Of a stretch of 64,000 nt of DNA, positions 26,558-33,744 are shown piece by piece. The notes below the pieces were generated by a model. The model did no database searches. It was given only the letters and a program-made list of their open reading frames with translations, and had not been told where the DNA came from. Origin of the DNA: Leucobacter chromiiresistens (GTDB taxonomy: Bacteria > Actinomycetota > Actinomycetes > Actinomycetales > Microbacteriaceae); the NCBI RefSeq assembly GCF_900102345.1, contig NZ_FNKB01000001.1, positions 868,001 to 932,000 on the forward strand, written 5' to 3'. A program made the position numbers and the translations under genes. Each line of letters begins with the position of its first letter. Within the stretch, counting starts at the first letter, position 1.

Positions 26558-26947
26558 ATGCGCATCGGGGAACTCGCCGAGCGGGCGGGAACGACGGCGA
26601 AGACGCTGCGGTTCTACGAGGAGCAGGGCCTGCTGCCCCCGGCCGAGCGCACGCCGTCCGGATACCGCGACTACGCGCCCGAGACGGCCGCCCGGATCGA
26701 CTTCGTCCACCGCGGCCAGGCCGCGGGCCTCACCCTCGCCCAGATCCGCCAGATCCTCGACATCCGCGACGGCGGCGCTGCTCCCTGCGAGCACGTGCGC
26801 GATCTCCTCGACGCGCGCCTCGCCGAGATCGAGCAGCAGATCGCCCAGCTCACAGCGCTCCGAGACACCATCGCCGAGCTCAGGCACGACGCCGCGCAGC
26901 CCGACCCCGACTCGTGCAGCGCGGACCAGGTCTGCCGGTACCTGTAG
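26558..26947 (+). CDS. merR: MerR, Hg(II)-responsive regulator
   Basis: A 129-aa regulator. The HTH is MRIGELAERAGTTAKTLRFY, followed by the antiparallel dimerisation helix. The Hg ligands C77 (APCEHV), C120 and C126 match the three-Cys site of MerR. Divergent from merA with the operator in between; it is the last gene before the cargo end of transposon B. Confidence 0.92.
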   Translation: MRIGELAERAGTTAKTLRFYEEQGLLPPAERTPSGYRDYAPETAARIDFVHRGQAAGLTLAQIRQILDIRDGGAAPCEHVRDLLDARLAEIEQQIAQLTALRDTIAELRHDAAQPDPDSCSADQVCRYL

Positions 26948-27052
26948 CTCACGGAAAATCCTCTCGGCTCTCCCAAGCGACGAGAACGGAAAGTCGTGCA
27001 GAATCCCCCGTCCGCCAAATAGCGCCAAATCAAATAACGCGCACTACCAATA

Positions 27053-27244
27053 GCTTTCCGCCCAGTCCTTGATCTTGAACCAGGGAGCTCCCATCTCGAC
27101 CTGCAGCGCTTTTGCTTCGCGCGACATCGCCACCACGCAACCGTCGTTGTTCGAGAGCACCACAACGGGGCGGCCGTACAGGGAGGGGTCGAAGACCCGC
27201 TCGCAGCTCGCGTAGAACGACTCGCAGTCCACGAGCGCGATCAT
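27053..27244 (-). pseudogene. umuC: umuC, first (5') fragment
   Basis: 64 codons from [19 protein letters not shown] through [13 protein letters not shown]: the first catalytic Asp region and start of the fingers of a Y-family polymerase. ATG 27244 lies 4 bp after the umuD stop. In the sequence as it stands the frame runs into transposon B and stops after three foreign codons. Confidence 0.94.
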
Positions 27245-27248
27245 TCGC

Positions 27249-27686
27249 CTACGCTCGGAGGACACGATGCAGGCTCCTCGTCACAACACCCCAGATGTGG
27301 AGTTCCGACAGCTCCGCGACCTCGATATCAGGGTGACGGCTGTTCTCGGCCGAGAGCACCACGCCCGCCCGCGTCACGCGAAGGCGCTTCACCGTCATCT
27401 CGCCGTCGACGACGGCGACGACGACGTGGCCGTCCTCGGGGCGGATCGAGCGGTCCACGATTAGCTCGTCGCCGTCGTAGATCCCGGCACGGGTCATGCT
27501 GTTACCGCGTGCGCGGATCAGGAACGTGGACACCCGGTTCGGCATCAAGTGCTCATTCAGATCAATCTCGGTCGTCTCGTAGTCCTGCGCGGGGGAAGGG
27601 AAGCCGCACGCGGCCTCGACGTCCGCGAAGGGGACGGTGCCGATGGGCGCCTCAGAATCGAGTGCCCGGACCTTTTCCACCCACAT
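27249..27686 (-). CDS. umuD: UmuD, SOS mutagenesis subunit (S24 peptidase)
   Basis: A 145-aa self-cleaving partner of UmuC. The cleavage site AACGF is at C27-G28, catalytic S63 in RGNSM, and K100 in TVKRL. Start ATG 27686 is preferred to ATG 27704, which lies in the SOS box. The gene is intact although its partner umuC is broken. Confidence 0.92.
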   Translation of the reverse strand: MWVEKVRALDSEAPIGTVPFADVEAACGFPSPAQDYETTEIDLNEHLMPNRVSTFLIRARGNSMTRAGIYDGDELIVDRSIRPEDGHVVVAVVDGEMTVKRLRVTRAGVVLSAENSRHPDIEVAELSELHIWGVVTRSLHRVLRA

Positions 27687-27703
27687 AACCACCCCCGCGC
27701 TCA

Positions 27704-27719
27704 TCGAACATATGTTCGA
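27704..27719. promoter_or_regulatory. LexA SOS box of umuDC
   Basis: TCGAACATATGTTCGA, a perfect 16-bp palindrome matching the Gram-positive/actinobacterial LexA box (TCGAAC-N4-GTTCGA), 17 bp before the umuD ATG. Confidence 0.9.
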
Positions 27720-27822
27720 CTGCCTATTATGCGTCGCTCATCCGACAGGGCGCTAATCTGCTGGCGTGTTGAGAGGAGCGATGACGTGGAATCTGAGGGT
27801 GTAGGTGGATAGTATCCGAGCT

Positions 27823-28104
27823 ATGACCACTGATCGCGATAAGCCGGCGTTCGAACCTGTCCTGCTCGATCTCTCACATGATGACGATTACACCGTTCTC
27901 ATCCATGCTCTCGAAGAGTACGAGGGGGCGATGCAGAATGACGCCGATGACGAAAGGTATAGGGATGCGCAGGGGCAGACTGCCGTGATCCCAAGTCAGG
28001 AATCTGAGTATCAGGCGCTCGCAGACCGTGCTCGCGATCTTCGTCTGGAAATCGAGCGTCAGATCGACGCAAATGGCGACGCCCGCTCAGGGGCACGCGG
28101 ATAG
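27823..28104 (+). CDS. Hypothetical acidic protein
   Basis: A 93-aa protein, rich in Asp/Glu and predicted helical (VLLDLSHDDDYTVLIHALEEYEGAMQND; ALADRARDLRLEIERQI). No family recognised. It is divergent from umuD; the start ATG 27823 gives a compact protein. Possibly cargo of the ancestral umuDC-bearing element. Confidence 0.5.
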   Translation: MTTDRDKPAFEPVLLDLSHDDDYTVLIHALEEYEGAMQNDADDERYRDAQGQTAVIPSQESEYQALADRARDLRLEIERQIDANGDARSGARG

Positions 28105-28354
28105 GGGTAAGTGTGCTTGATCCAAGTGATGACAATCCGGGTGAAGGTAGCGTCCTAGGGACGAGGCGACCCGCGATGTTGCCCAGCGGATCGAAGATCT
28201 CGTAGCTATCCGTCGCGCACAGATTGACGGCGAACGGCGCACACGTTCAGTCCGGGATCGCGACGAAGAGTACGAGCGACGAAGCCGTGCAAACCGTACC
28301 TGCTGAAGGCGACGGTGCACAGCAAAATGTTCCGGTTGCATCTAAATTCCAAGC
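28105..28354. other. Gap with possible decayed coding sequence
   Basis: About 250 bp with no intact gene. Short stretches resemble the charged helix of the preceding protein (RIEDLVAIRRAQIDGERR-like reading), suggesting a broken paralogue, but I cannot establish a frame. Confidence 0.35.
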
Positions 28355-28823
28355 ATGACCAACACGACTTCCCCTGCTCCAGGGTGGTACTTGAATGAGA
28401 GAAACCAGCCGCAATGGTGGGATGGAGCGCGCTGGGGAGTGGTGGCGCGTCGGTCGGCGAACCTTCTCGAGGCCCAGAGATCAGAAATGATGCCGCGTGA
28501 GCATTTCAGCTTCGGTGGCTCTCAGCCCCAAAAAGGTAGGGGAGGCCATTGCGTTCCTCGTTTTGATGGGCACCATAGGTGGCCATCACTTTTACCTAGG
28601 CAACACGTGGCGAGCAGTGCTGTTGGCCTGCCTGACCGCGATCAATATAGGGATAGCCGTCTTCTTGCCAGCGCTTGCATTAGCAAATTGGGTTCTTTGT
28701 GGGGCAGTGCTATTGATTTTGATCGTGGACCTCTTCTTAATGAAGAAGGACGTTGCTCAGAGCAACGCGAGGCTTGGTCTCGATGGCGGCTTATTGCTAC
28801 CGTCAGAGCTTCCGCGTTCCTGA
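28355..28823 (+). pseudogene. DUF2510-TM2 membrane protein with apparent frameshift
   Basis: The first frame (from ATG 28355) encodes PAPGWYLNERNQPQWWDGARW, a DUF2510 motif. A different frame (from about 28488, GTG 28497) encodes a TM2 domain: KKVGEAIAFLVLMGTIGGHHFYLG, a second helix and VDLFLMKKDV. These domains normally sit in one protein, so a single indel between about 28480 and 28545 is likely. Alternatively two short coupled genes exist. A strong terminator follows directly. Confidence 0.6.
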
Positions 28824-28824
28824 A

Positions 28825-28863
28825 AGTAGAAAGTGCCCCACCCTTGGTGGGGCACTTTCTACT
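28825..28863. terminator. Strong intrinsic terminator
   Basis: A 16-bp perfect stem (AGTAGAAAGTGCCCCA with its complement) and a 7-nt loop, with A/T-rich arms giving U runs in both directions. It separates the + strand TM2 gene from the minus strand small gene and probably serves both. Confidence 0.85.
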
Positions 28864-28869
28864 TAAGCG

Positions 28870-29049
28870 CTACTTCGTCTTTGCCGCGGGCGGCGGCGGG
28901 GGTGGCGTAGCGTTCGACGGGCGTGCAATGGGGCGATATTGAATCTTTGCCGGTTGCTGGCCAAGTTCAATGTATTTACCTGTAGATGTAGACCGGACGT
29001 ATCGACCAGTCATGGTCTGCCTTGGTTTTCCGATTGGAATCTGTGCCAT
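28870..29049 (-). CDS. 59-aa basic Pro-rich small protein
   Basis: Starts ATG 29049 after a strong TAGGAGG site. It reads MAQIPIGKPRQTMTGRYVRS, then STGKYIELGQQPAKIQYRPI and a C-terminal run of prolines and AAKTK. Basic, soluble and of no family known to me. It is divergent from the DUF6338 gene, with 41 bp between starts, and ends at the shared terminator. The good ribosome site and clean termination argue that it is real. Confidence 0.65.
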   Translation of the reverse strand: MAQIPIGKPRQTMTGRYVRSTSTGKYIELGQQPAKIQYRPIARPSNATPPPPPPAAKTK

Positions 29050-29090
29050 GATCGACCTCCTACGGTCAATTGTGCCTCAGGAGGCTAAGA

Positions 29091-29795
29091 ATGCCCACGA
29101 CTTTATGGGGTATCACTCTCTATATCGCCGCTCTTTTTCCTGGGGTTGCTTACGCATTCGCTAGGGAGGGTCACCGCGCTGTCGCGAAAAGGACGGTGCT
29201 GCGGGAAACCGTCACCTTTGTGTTCGTCAGTTTCGTTTGCGATGCCATTGTCATCGTTGTCATTTTGTTTGCCGCTATTTGGTTTCGTCCTTTAGGAACG
29301 GTCATACTCCAGCTCGTCCAAGGAGATTTCTCTTGGGTGTCAGACAATCTACTTCTTGCGGCCCTGTTCGCATGCGGAATTATTGCGCTCACAACGTTGC
29401 TCGGCTTTGCGCTTGGCTCGAAGTGGATTTACGAAGGGGGTTTGAAGAAGTTGTGGGACGCCCCTACTCCACGAGATGAATCTGCATGGACGAAAGTATT
29501 CAAGCATGAGGATGGCGAAGTAGTCGACGTATCTCTGGTGCTCAAGTCTGGCGCTTGGGTAGGTGGAGTGCTTAACAGTTTCGATGATGACCCAGACCCA
29601 CATGTGAACCGGGAAATAACGATCATCAATCCGATGTACCGAGAAGCCGGCGGTGAGAAGGAAGCTCCAACCGAGACTCACTTCGCGGTTATCTCCGCTT
29701 CGGAGATAGAGCTATTGCAAGCAACGTTGAGGAAAGCTCCAGCAGATGACGTCGCGATGTTGGACCAGAACGAAGGAAGTACTGACCAAGATTAA
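29091..29795 (+). CDS. DUF6338-like membrane protein
   Basis: A 234-aa protein: MPTTLWGITLYIAALFPGVAY is the N-terminal helix with a conserved Pro-Gly. Two more transmembrane stretches follow at about 45-70 and 95-120, then a cytosolic domain of about 100 residues (VVDVSLVLKSGAWVGGVLNSF) resembling an Sm/SH3-like barrel. AGGAGGCTAAGA precedes the start. It resembles proteins annotated DUF6338, often near mobile-element cargo; function unknown. GC is clearly below the flanks. Confidence 0.65.
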   Translation: MPTTLWGITLYIAALFPGVAYAFAREGHRAVAKRTVLRETVTFVFVSFVCDAIVIVVILFAAIWFRPLGTVILQLVQGDFSWVSDNLLLAALFACGIIALTTLLGFALGSKWIYEGGLKKLWDAPTPRDESAWTKVFKHEDGEVVDVSLVLKSGAWVGGVLNSFDDDPDPHVNREITIINPMYREAGGEKEAPTETHFAVISASEIELLQATLRKAPADDVAMLDQNEGSTDQD

Positions 29796-30062
29796 CGGTC
29801 GTTTATGAGACATAAATAAAGCGCTATCAATTTGTGAATGACAGCGCTCCGTGGCGGCGTTCTGACGTCGCTATGTGACGTGTCTTCGCAGCTTGGTTCT
29901 CGCCAGGCTCAGGTCGGTGCCGGGCGGACTTGCTGCACGGATGCGCATCGGCGGGCACTCCTAAAAGTCTCGCGCGGGACATTTCGCTTTCGGACTGTCA
30001 GGCATGGCCAGGGGAGGCTTCGATACCGGCGCGTGCGGATGACGCGACAGGTGCTGGACTCA
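29796..30062. other. Intergenic region with weak hairpin
   Basis: AGCGCT occurs twice around 29820-29850, forming a hairpin with a 17-nt loop that may end the DUF6338 transcript. No gene is supported in the remainder. Confidence 0.4.
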
Positions 30063-30413
30063 TCACAGTCGCACGTAGGCAGCGCCTGCCCATTGTTGTC
30101 GCGCGAGGTAGCCCACGGCCGCAGCCACGGTTGACACCCCGTCGAGCAACGAATCGTCGTCGACGCCTTCTCGGCTCATGCTGTTCTGACACGCCAGCAC
30201 CTGTACGCCAGCACTGTGGATTGTCGCGACGAGATCGTCTCGGTAGGCACCGCCTGCAATGAGGCCGCGCACTGCACCGCCCTGGACGACGACTTGGACC
30301 ATCGCATCGGGATCCAGATCGTGGACTGCGTTTCGTGCAACGCGTAACGCGACGGTGAGGACTCCAGCGTCCTCGGCGAGGACGTGGATGACGAGTCCGT
30401 TCCGAGTGGTCAT
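30063..30413 (-). CDS. DsrE-family sulfur-relay protein
   Basis: A 116-aa protein with the DsrE/DsrF fold: GLVIHVLAEDAGVLTVALRVARN, VQVVVQGGAVRGLI, and a candidate persulfide-carrying Cys in GVQVLACQNSMSREG. It is coupled by a one-base overlap to the CstR-like repressor. It probably carries persulfide sulfur within this module. Confidence 0.8.
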   Translation of the reverse strand: MTTRNGLVIHVLAEDAGVLTVALRVARNAVHDLDPDAMVQVVVQGGAVRGLIAGGAYRDDLVATIHSAGVQVLACQNSMSREGVDDDSLLDGVSTVAAAVGYLARQQWAGAAYVRL

Positions 30414-30706
30414 CAGGCCAGGGAGAGGAAGAGCTTCTCCAGCTCGTCGGGATTGGTGGCGTTGTCTGCGTCCGGGGTGGTCATGCAGTCGCGAAGAGCG
30501 GTGGAAATGACGAGGAAACCGGCCCGATCCAGAGCTTTAGAGACTGCGGAGAGCTGCTGCACGACGTCGCGGCAGTGAGCGTCGTCTTCAACGGCGCCGA
30601 TCACCGCGGTGAGCTGTCCTTGCGCACGCTTCAGACGGTTGAGCACCTTCCGCTTCGCCTCCTGATCGTGCACCAGCGAATCGGGGCTTTCAGATGCACT
30701 GCTCAT
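30413..30706 (-). CDS. cstR: CstR-like persulfide-sensing repressor (CsoR family)
   Basis: A 97-aa all-helical repressor: KRKVLNRLKRAQGQLTAVIGAVEDDAHCRDVVQQL, then ALRDCM. Two conserved Cys are present, but the copper-ligand His of CsoR (normally HLxxC) is Ala, which points to the persulfide/polysulfide sensor CstR. The divergent genes are thiosulfate/persulfide functions, in agreement. ATG 30706 is chosen over 30736, which would enter the operator region. Confidence 0.85.
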   Translation of the reverse strand: MSSASESPDSLVHDQEAKRKVLNRLKRAQGQLTAVIGAVEDDAHCRDVVQQLSAVSKALDRAGFLVISTALRDCMTTPDADNATNPDELEKLFLSLA

Positions 30707-30738
30707 CAGTGTTTCCTTCCGTCGAGTTGACAACAACT

Positions 30739-30791
30739 ATACCCCCCGGGGTATGGTGTCCATAAGGTTTTAAAGATACCCCCGGGGGTAT
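30739..30791. promoter_or_regulatory. Pair of CstR operators
   Basis: ATACCCCCCGGGGTAT (30739-30754) and ATACCCCCGGGGGTAT (30776-30791), 37 bp apart, GC-rich dyads of the CsoR/CstR type in the divergent promoter region. Confidence 0.85.
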
Positions 30792-30810
30792 TGCCGGAAA
30801 GGGAGAAAAC

Positions 30811-30996
30811 ATGTGTCGAGCTACGAAGTGCCGAACCTGTGGAAAGACGACCTGGGCCGGCTGCGGCCAGCATGTGTCCTCGGTACGCGCGTCGGTGCCC
30901 GCGTCGCAGTGGTGCAATGGCAACCACACGCGCGGTGAGGTGCAGGCTGCACAGTCGAAGCAGGGCGGGTTCTTCTCGCGCCTGTTCGGGCGGTGA
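30811..30996 (+). CDS. Small Cys-rich protein of persulfide module
   Basis: A 61-aa protein starting MCRATKCRTCGKTTWAGCGQH with a CxxC...GCGQH motif and a later Cys-Asn-Gly-Asn-His. It is first in the operon downstream of the CstR operators; AAAGGGAGAAAAC precedes ATG. A homologue (31374-31493) follows in the same operon. It could bind zinc or persulfide; no activity is known to me. Confidence 0.75.
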   Translation: MCRATKCRTCGKTTWAGCGQHVSSVRASVPASQWCNGNHTRGEVQAAQSKQGGFFSRLFGR

Positions 30997-31002
30997 CCGA
31001 CG

Positions 31003-31371
31003 ATGGCGACCACTGAACTCACGAGCGACACCTTCGCCACGGCGACACAGGGAGACGGGATTGTTCTCGTCGACTTCTGGGCGGCCTGGTGCGGCCCGTG
31101 CCGCTCGTTCGCTCCGGTGTTCGAGGCGGCGTCGGAGAAGCACTCCGACATCGTGTTCGCGAAAGTGGACACCGAAGCTGAACCGGAGGTGTCCTCCGCT
31201 CACCGCATCACCTCGATCCCGACGCTGATGGTGATCCGCGACGGCGTGCTGGTGTTCAAGCAGCCTGGTGCTTTGCCTGCCCCGCAGCTCGAGCTGCTGA
31301 TCACCAAGGCCCGCGAGCTGGACATGGATGACGTCCGCCGCCAGATCGCCGCCTCCAAGACGGCTGCCTGA
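31003..31371 (+). CDS. trxA: Thioredoxin
   Basis: A 122-aa protein with active site FWAAWCGPCRSF, cis-Pro in SIPTLMVI and family length about 105-120. It sits inside the persulfide operon, so its likely job is to reduce protein persulfides or supply electrons to the sulfur transfer enzymes. Confidence 0.92.
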   Translation: MATTELTSDTFATATQGDGIVLVDFWAAWCGPCRSFAPVFEAASEKHSDIVFAKVDTEAEPEVSSAHRITSIPTLMVIRDGVLVFKQPGALPAPQLELLITKARELDMDDVRRQIAASKTAA

Positions 31372-31373
31372 TC

Positions 31374-31493
31374 GTGTGCGCTCAAATCACCTGCCCCTTC
31401 TGCGGCAAGCCCACGTGGGCCGGCTGCGGCCAGCACATCGACGATGCCCTCGCCGACGTCCCCGAAGACCAGCGCTGCACCTGCGCGCACTGA
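31374..31493 (+). CDS. 39-aa Cys-rich miniprotein
   Basis: GTG 31374 overlaps nothing and starts 2 bp after the thioredoxin stop. It encodes MCAQITCPFCGKPTWAGCGQ followed by HIDDALADVPEDQRCTCAH. It has the same CxxCGKxTWAGCGQH signature as the protein at 30811-30996, so the two are duplicates. Conservation of the motif in two copies supports translation. Confidence 0.75.
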   Translation: MCAQITCPFCGKPTWAGCGQHIDDALADVPEDQRCTCAH

Positions 31494-31514
31494 CCCCCGC
31501 GAAAGCAGATCCCC

Positions 31515-32933
31515 ATGCTCCTCGAACGCTTGTATGACGACGACCTCGCGCACGCCAGCTACCTGATCGGCTGCCAGCGGAACGGTGAAGCGATTGTGGT
31601 CGATCCCCGCCGCGACGTGCAGGTCTACCTCGACCTCGCCGCGAAGCACGGCATGACCATCACCGCCGTCACCGAAACCCACATCCACGCCGACTACCTC
31701 TCCGGCACCCGCGAACTCGCCGCACGCACCGAAGCGACGATGTACGTCTCCGCCGAAGGCGGGCCCGACTGGCAGTACGGTCCCGGATTCGATGACGCCA
31801 CCCGGATGACGCACGGTCAGCGCATCACCCTCGGCAACATCACCCTCGAAGCAGTGCACACCCCCGGCCACACCCCCGAGCACCTCTCTTTCCTCGTCAC
31901 CGATGGAGCCGCCACCTCCGACCCGGGCTACTTCCTCAGCGGCGACTTCGTCTTCGTCGGCGACATCGGCCGCCCCGACCTGCTTGATGAAGCCGCCGGC
32001 GGCACCGACACCCGCTTCCAGGGCGCACGCGACCTGTTCGCCAGCATCCGCGACCGCTTCCTCACCCTCCCGGACTACGTACAGGTCCTCCCCGCACACG
32101 GGTCCGGCTCGGCGTGCGGCAAGGCCCTCGGCGCCGTCCCCACCTCCACGGTGGGATACGAGCGACGCTTCGCCTGGTGGGCGCCGTACCTGTCCGCCGG
32201 TGACGAGCAGGGCTTCATCGACTCTCTCCTGGGTGATCAGCCTGACGCGCACGCCTACTTCGCCCGGATGAAGCGGCAGAACCGCACCGGTCCCGCTCTG
32301 CTGGGCGAGCTCGCACCGCTGCCGCAGATCGACGCCTCCGACCTGTCCGCCGCGCTGGAGGAAGACAGCGTCATCCTCATCGACACCCGCCACCACTCAC
32401 AGGTACACCAGGGCACCGTGCCCGGCGCGCTCAACGTTCCCGGCGAAGCGAAAGCCGCCAGCTACGCCGCCTGGGTCTACGACCCTGAAACCGAGACACG
32501 CCCCCTCGTCGTTTTGGCAGACTCGACCGATGCGGCCGGGCGGTTCCGCGACCACTTGCTGCGGGTGGGGATCGACACCGTCCACGGCTCCATCGCAACC
32601 CTCGACGGACTGCAGCTCATGCAGCCGAAGACCATCGCGCCCACGGACATCGACCAGGTGAAGCACGCCCTCCTGCTCGATGTGCGCAACCGCACCGAAT
32701 ACAACGCCGGACACATCCCCGGTGCCGCCCAACTCTCCGGCGGTCGTGCCCTCTGGCACACCGACGAGCTCCCCGCCTCGGGTGTCATCCTCACCTACTG
32801 CCAGAGCGGCGTCCGTAACAGCGTCATCGCCAGCGCGCTTCGCCGAGCCGGTCACGATGTCGTTGAGATCGAAGGCAGCTACCGCGCCTGGCTCGCCGCC
32901 ACAACGGCGCAGCCCGCCGCGAACGCCGCCTGA
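31515..32933 (+). CDS. Persulfide dioxygenase-rhodanese fusion (CstB-like)
   Basis: A 472-aa protein. N-terminal metallo-beta-lactamase fold of ETHE1 type (THIHADYLSG; VHTPGHTPEHLSF; SGDFVFVGDIGRPDL), about residues 1-240. Then two rhodanese domains: the first (about 270-360) lacks Cys, the second (about 385-465) has active C in YCQSGVRN. It oxidises persulfide to sulfite and transfers sulfane sulfur, giving thiosulfate. Central enzyme of the CstR regulon. Confidence 0.9.
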   Translation: MLLERLYDDDLAHASYLIGCQRNGEAIVVDPRRDVQVYLDLAAKHGMTITAVTETHIHADYLSGTRELAARTEATMYVSAEGGPDWQYGPGFDDATRMTHGQRITLGNITLEAVHTPGHTPEHLSFLVTDGAATSDPGYFLSGDFVFVGDIGRPDLLDEAAGGTDTRFQGARDLFASIRDRFLTLPDYVQVLPAHGSGSACGKALGAVPTSTVGYERRFAWWAPYLSAGDEQGFIDSLLGDQPDAHAYFARMKRQNRTGPALLGELAPLPQIDASDLSAALEEDSVILIDTRHHSQVHQGTVPGALNVPGEAKAASYAAWVYDPETETRPLVVLADSTDAAGRFRDHLLRVGIDTVHGSIATLDGLQLMQPKTIAPTDIDQVKHALLLDVRNRTEYNAGHIPGAAQLSGGRALWHTDELPASGVILTYCQSGVRNSVIASALRRAGHDVVEIEGSYRAWLAATTAQPAANAA

Positions 32934-32950
32934 CCCCTCGAGGAGCCCGA

Positions 32951-33727
32951 ATGACTCTGCCCGTGATCACCGCGATGATTCTCGCAACGGTGGTCGGCGT
33001 CTCACTCGGGCTCCTCGGCGGAGGCGGATCCATCCTCGCCGTCCCCGTCTTCACCCTGGTGTTAGGGATGGAAACGCGAGAGGCGATCGCGTCTTCCCTC
33101 TTCGTCGTCGCGGTGACCAGCACCATCGCCGTCCTGATGCGCACGAGTACGAGAACCGTGAAATGGGGAGTCGGTGCCGCGTTCGGGGTGACAGGGATGC
33201 TCGGCGGACTCGCCGGTGCATCCGTGGGGCGGTTCGTTCCCGACGTTCTCCTCTCCGTCCTTTTCGGCGGCGTCATGATCGTCACGGCACTCGCGATGAT
33301 CCGCGGTCGTCGTACGCCCGCCTCATCCGAGCGACCCCGAACGCGCAGCTCTCATGTCCTACGCGTCGTGATCATCGGGGTGTCGGTGGGGTTCCTCACC
33401 GGGCTGCTCGGGGCGGGTGGAGGTTTCCTCATCGTCCCTGCGCTGCTGATCTTCGGCCTCCCCATCGCCGCGGCCACCAGCACATCACTCCTCGTCATCG
33501 CATTGAACTCCACCGCAGGACTCGCCGCACAGGTGTTCACCACCGCGATCCCGTGGGAAACCGTTCTTCCTTTCACAGCCTTCGCCGTCGCCGGCTCCGT
33601 CGCCGGGATGCTGCTCGCCAGGAAGTTGTCCGCCCCAGTGCTCCGCAAAAGCTTCGGCTTCTTCGTCCTCGCCGTGGGCGTCGTCATGCTCACAACGACG
33701 ATCCTGCGCCTCGCACCTCTTCTTTGA
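32951..33727 (+). CDS. TauE/SafE-family sulfite/sulfonate exporter
   Basis: A 258-aa membrane protein with about eight helices. Each half begins with the family motif (VVGVSLGLLGGGGSILAVPVF; VGFLTGLLGAGGGFLIVPAL). It likely exports the sulfite formed by the persulfide dioxygenase upstream, 17 bp away. Confidence 0.88.
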   Translation: MTLPVITAMILATVVGVSLGLLGGGGSILAVPVFTLVLGMETREAIASSLFVVAVTSTIAVLMRTSTRTVKWGVGAAFGVTGMLGGLAGASVGRFVPDVLLSVLFGGVMIVTALAMIRGRRTPASSERPRTRSSHVLRVVIIGVSVGFLTGLLGAGGGFLIVPALLIFGLPIAAATSTSLLVIALNSTAGLAAQVFTTAIPWETVLPFTAFAVAGSVAGMLLARKLSAPVLRKSFGFFVLAVGVVMLTTTILRLAPLL

Positions 33728-33744
33728 CCCTCCAGGAATCACTC

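Larger units (their letters stand above)
18145..27052. mobile_element. Tn554-like transposon B (mercury resistance cargo), inserted in umuC
   Basis: An 8908-bp segment with its recombinase end at 18145 and cargo end at 27052. It is oriented opposite to transposon A. The cargo end reads inward TATTGGTAG, matching TACTGGTAG of A; the recombinase end has TTGCA-N5-TGCGA starting 12 nt inside, as in A. It carries a 372/118/862-aa trio and a mer operon that converges on the trio. The umuC codons AGC and GCC flank it with no loss or duplication. Confidence 0.88.

Noticed and set aside
27001..27018. Sequence GAATCCCCCGTCCGCCAA resembling the tRNA-Ser 3' end, a possible attR
   Set aside because: It needs two gaps to align with the tRNA and lies inside transposon B, just before its cargo end, so it cannot be the original island attR.
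11670..27052. Interpretation as a single composite transposon
   Set aside because: The 63-bp umuC segment between the two recombinase ends fits exactly between the outer fragments, so two separate insertions explain the data better than one.
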